This document shows positions 5,764-5,787 of a stretch of DNA of 5,787 bases, piece after piece. How positions within the stretch are numbered: position 1 is the stretch's first letter; each line of letters starts with the position of its first letter. A program made the translations under genes and the position numbers. The notes beneath the pieces were generated by a model that was given only the letters and a program-made list of their open reading frames with translations, made no database searches and was not told the DNA's origin. Source of the stretch: JAVVVD01 sp964642795 (lineage in GTDB: Bacteria > Bacillota > Clostridia > Christensenellales > CAG-138); the NCBI GenBank assembly GCA_964642795.1, contig CAZXRQ010000077.1, positions 1-5,787 on the forward strand, given 5' to 3'.

Positions 5764-5787
5764 AGACTGTCGATAAACCCCGGGATT
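5764..5787. other. Edge sequence upstream of the terminator, no gene identified
   Basis: The last 24 bases hold a GGTTTATCGACAG phrase on the minus strand and a CCCGGG palindrome (5779-5784). They may be the 3' untranslated end of the gene to the right. Too little is present to assign a coding frame. Confidence 0.3.

Overview
The window reads as chromosomal DNA of a strictly anaerobic, fairly GC-rich Firmicute, most likely an uncultured-type gut Clostridium relative (class Clostridia). This is inferred from a ferredoxin-dependent oxoacid oxidoreductase beside a butyrate-kinase-family enzyme, strong Shine-Dalgarno sequences, and a small lipoprotein of a type I associate with Clostridia. No rRNA, tRNA, CRISPR array, transposase or phage gene is visible.

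All five convincing genes lie on the minus strand and form one block, read from right to left: a butyrate-kinase-like acyl kinase (4515-5567), iorA (2731-4473), iorB (2148-2726), a PLP-dependent aminotransferase (943-2130) and a small lipoprotein (407-898). Gaps are 41, 4, 17 and 44 nt. No terminator lies inside the block. An intrinsic terminator ends it at 363-386, and another at 5727-5763 closes off whatever lies further right, so this looks like one self-contained transcription unit. Its promoter region is 5568-5726.

The first four genes fit an oxidative amino-acid fermentation module. The aminotransferase would make a 2-oxo acid (an aryl pyruvate if IorAB has its usual specificity). IorAB would decarboxylate it oxidatively to an acyl-CoA with reduced ferredoxin. 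The kinase would make ATP from the acyl phosphate, releasing an acid such as indoleacetate, phenylacetate or hydroxyphenylacetate. The phosphotransacylase needed between acyl-CoA and acyl phosphate is not in the window. The kinase differs from the butyrate kinase consensus, as I remember it, in one conserved loop, which may reflect a different acyl substrate.

The left end (1-306) is a tandem array with an exact 111-bp period, 2.76 copies long and running off the window. Each unit carries, on the minus strand, an inverted repeat followed by a small hairpin with a UGCG loop and seven T residues. I read the array as non-coding repeat DNA, although one plus-strand frame is open through it and two mini-ORFs of exactly one unit occur on the minus strand. 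It is the least explained part of the window.
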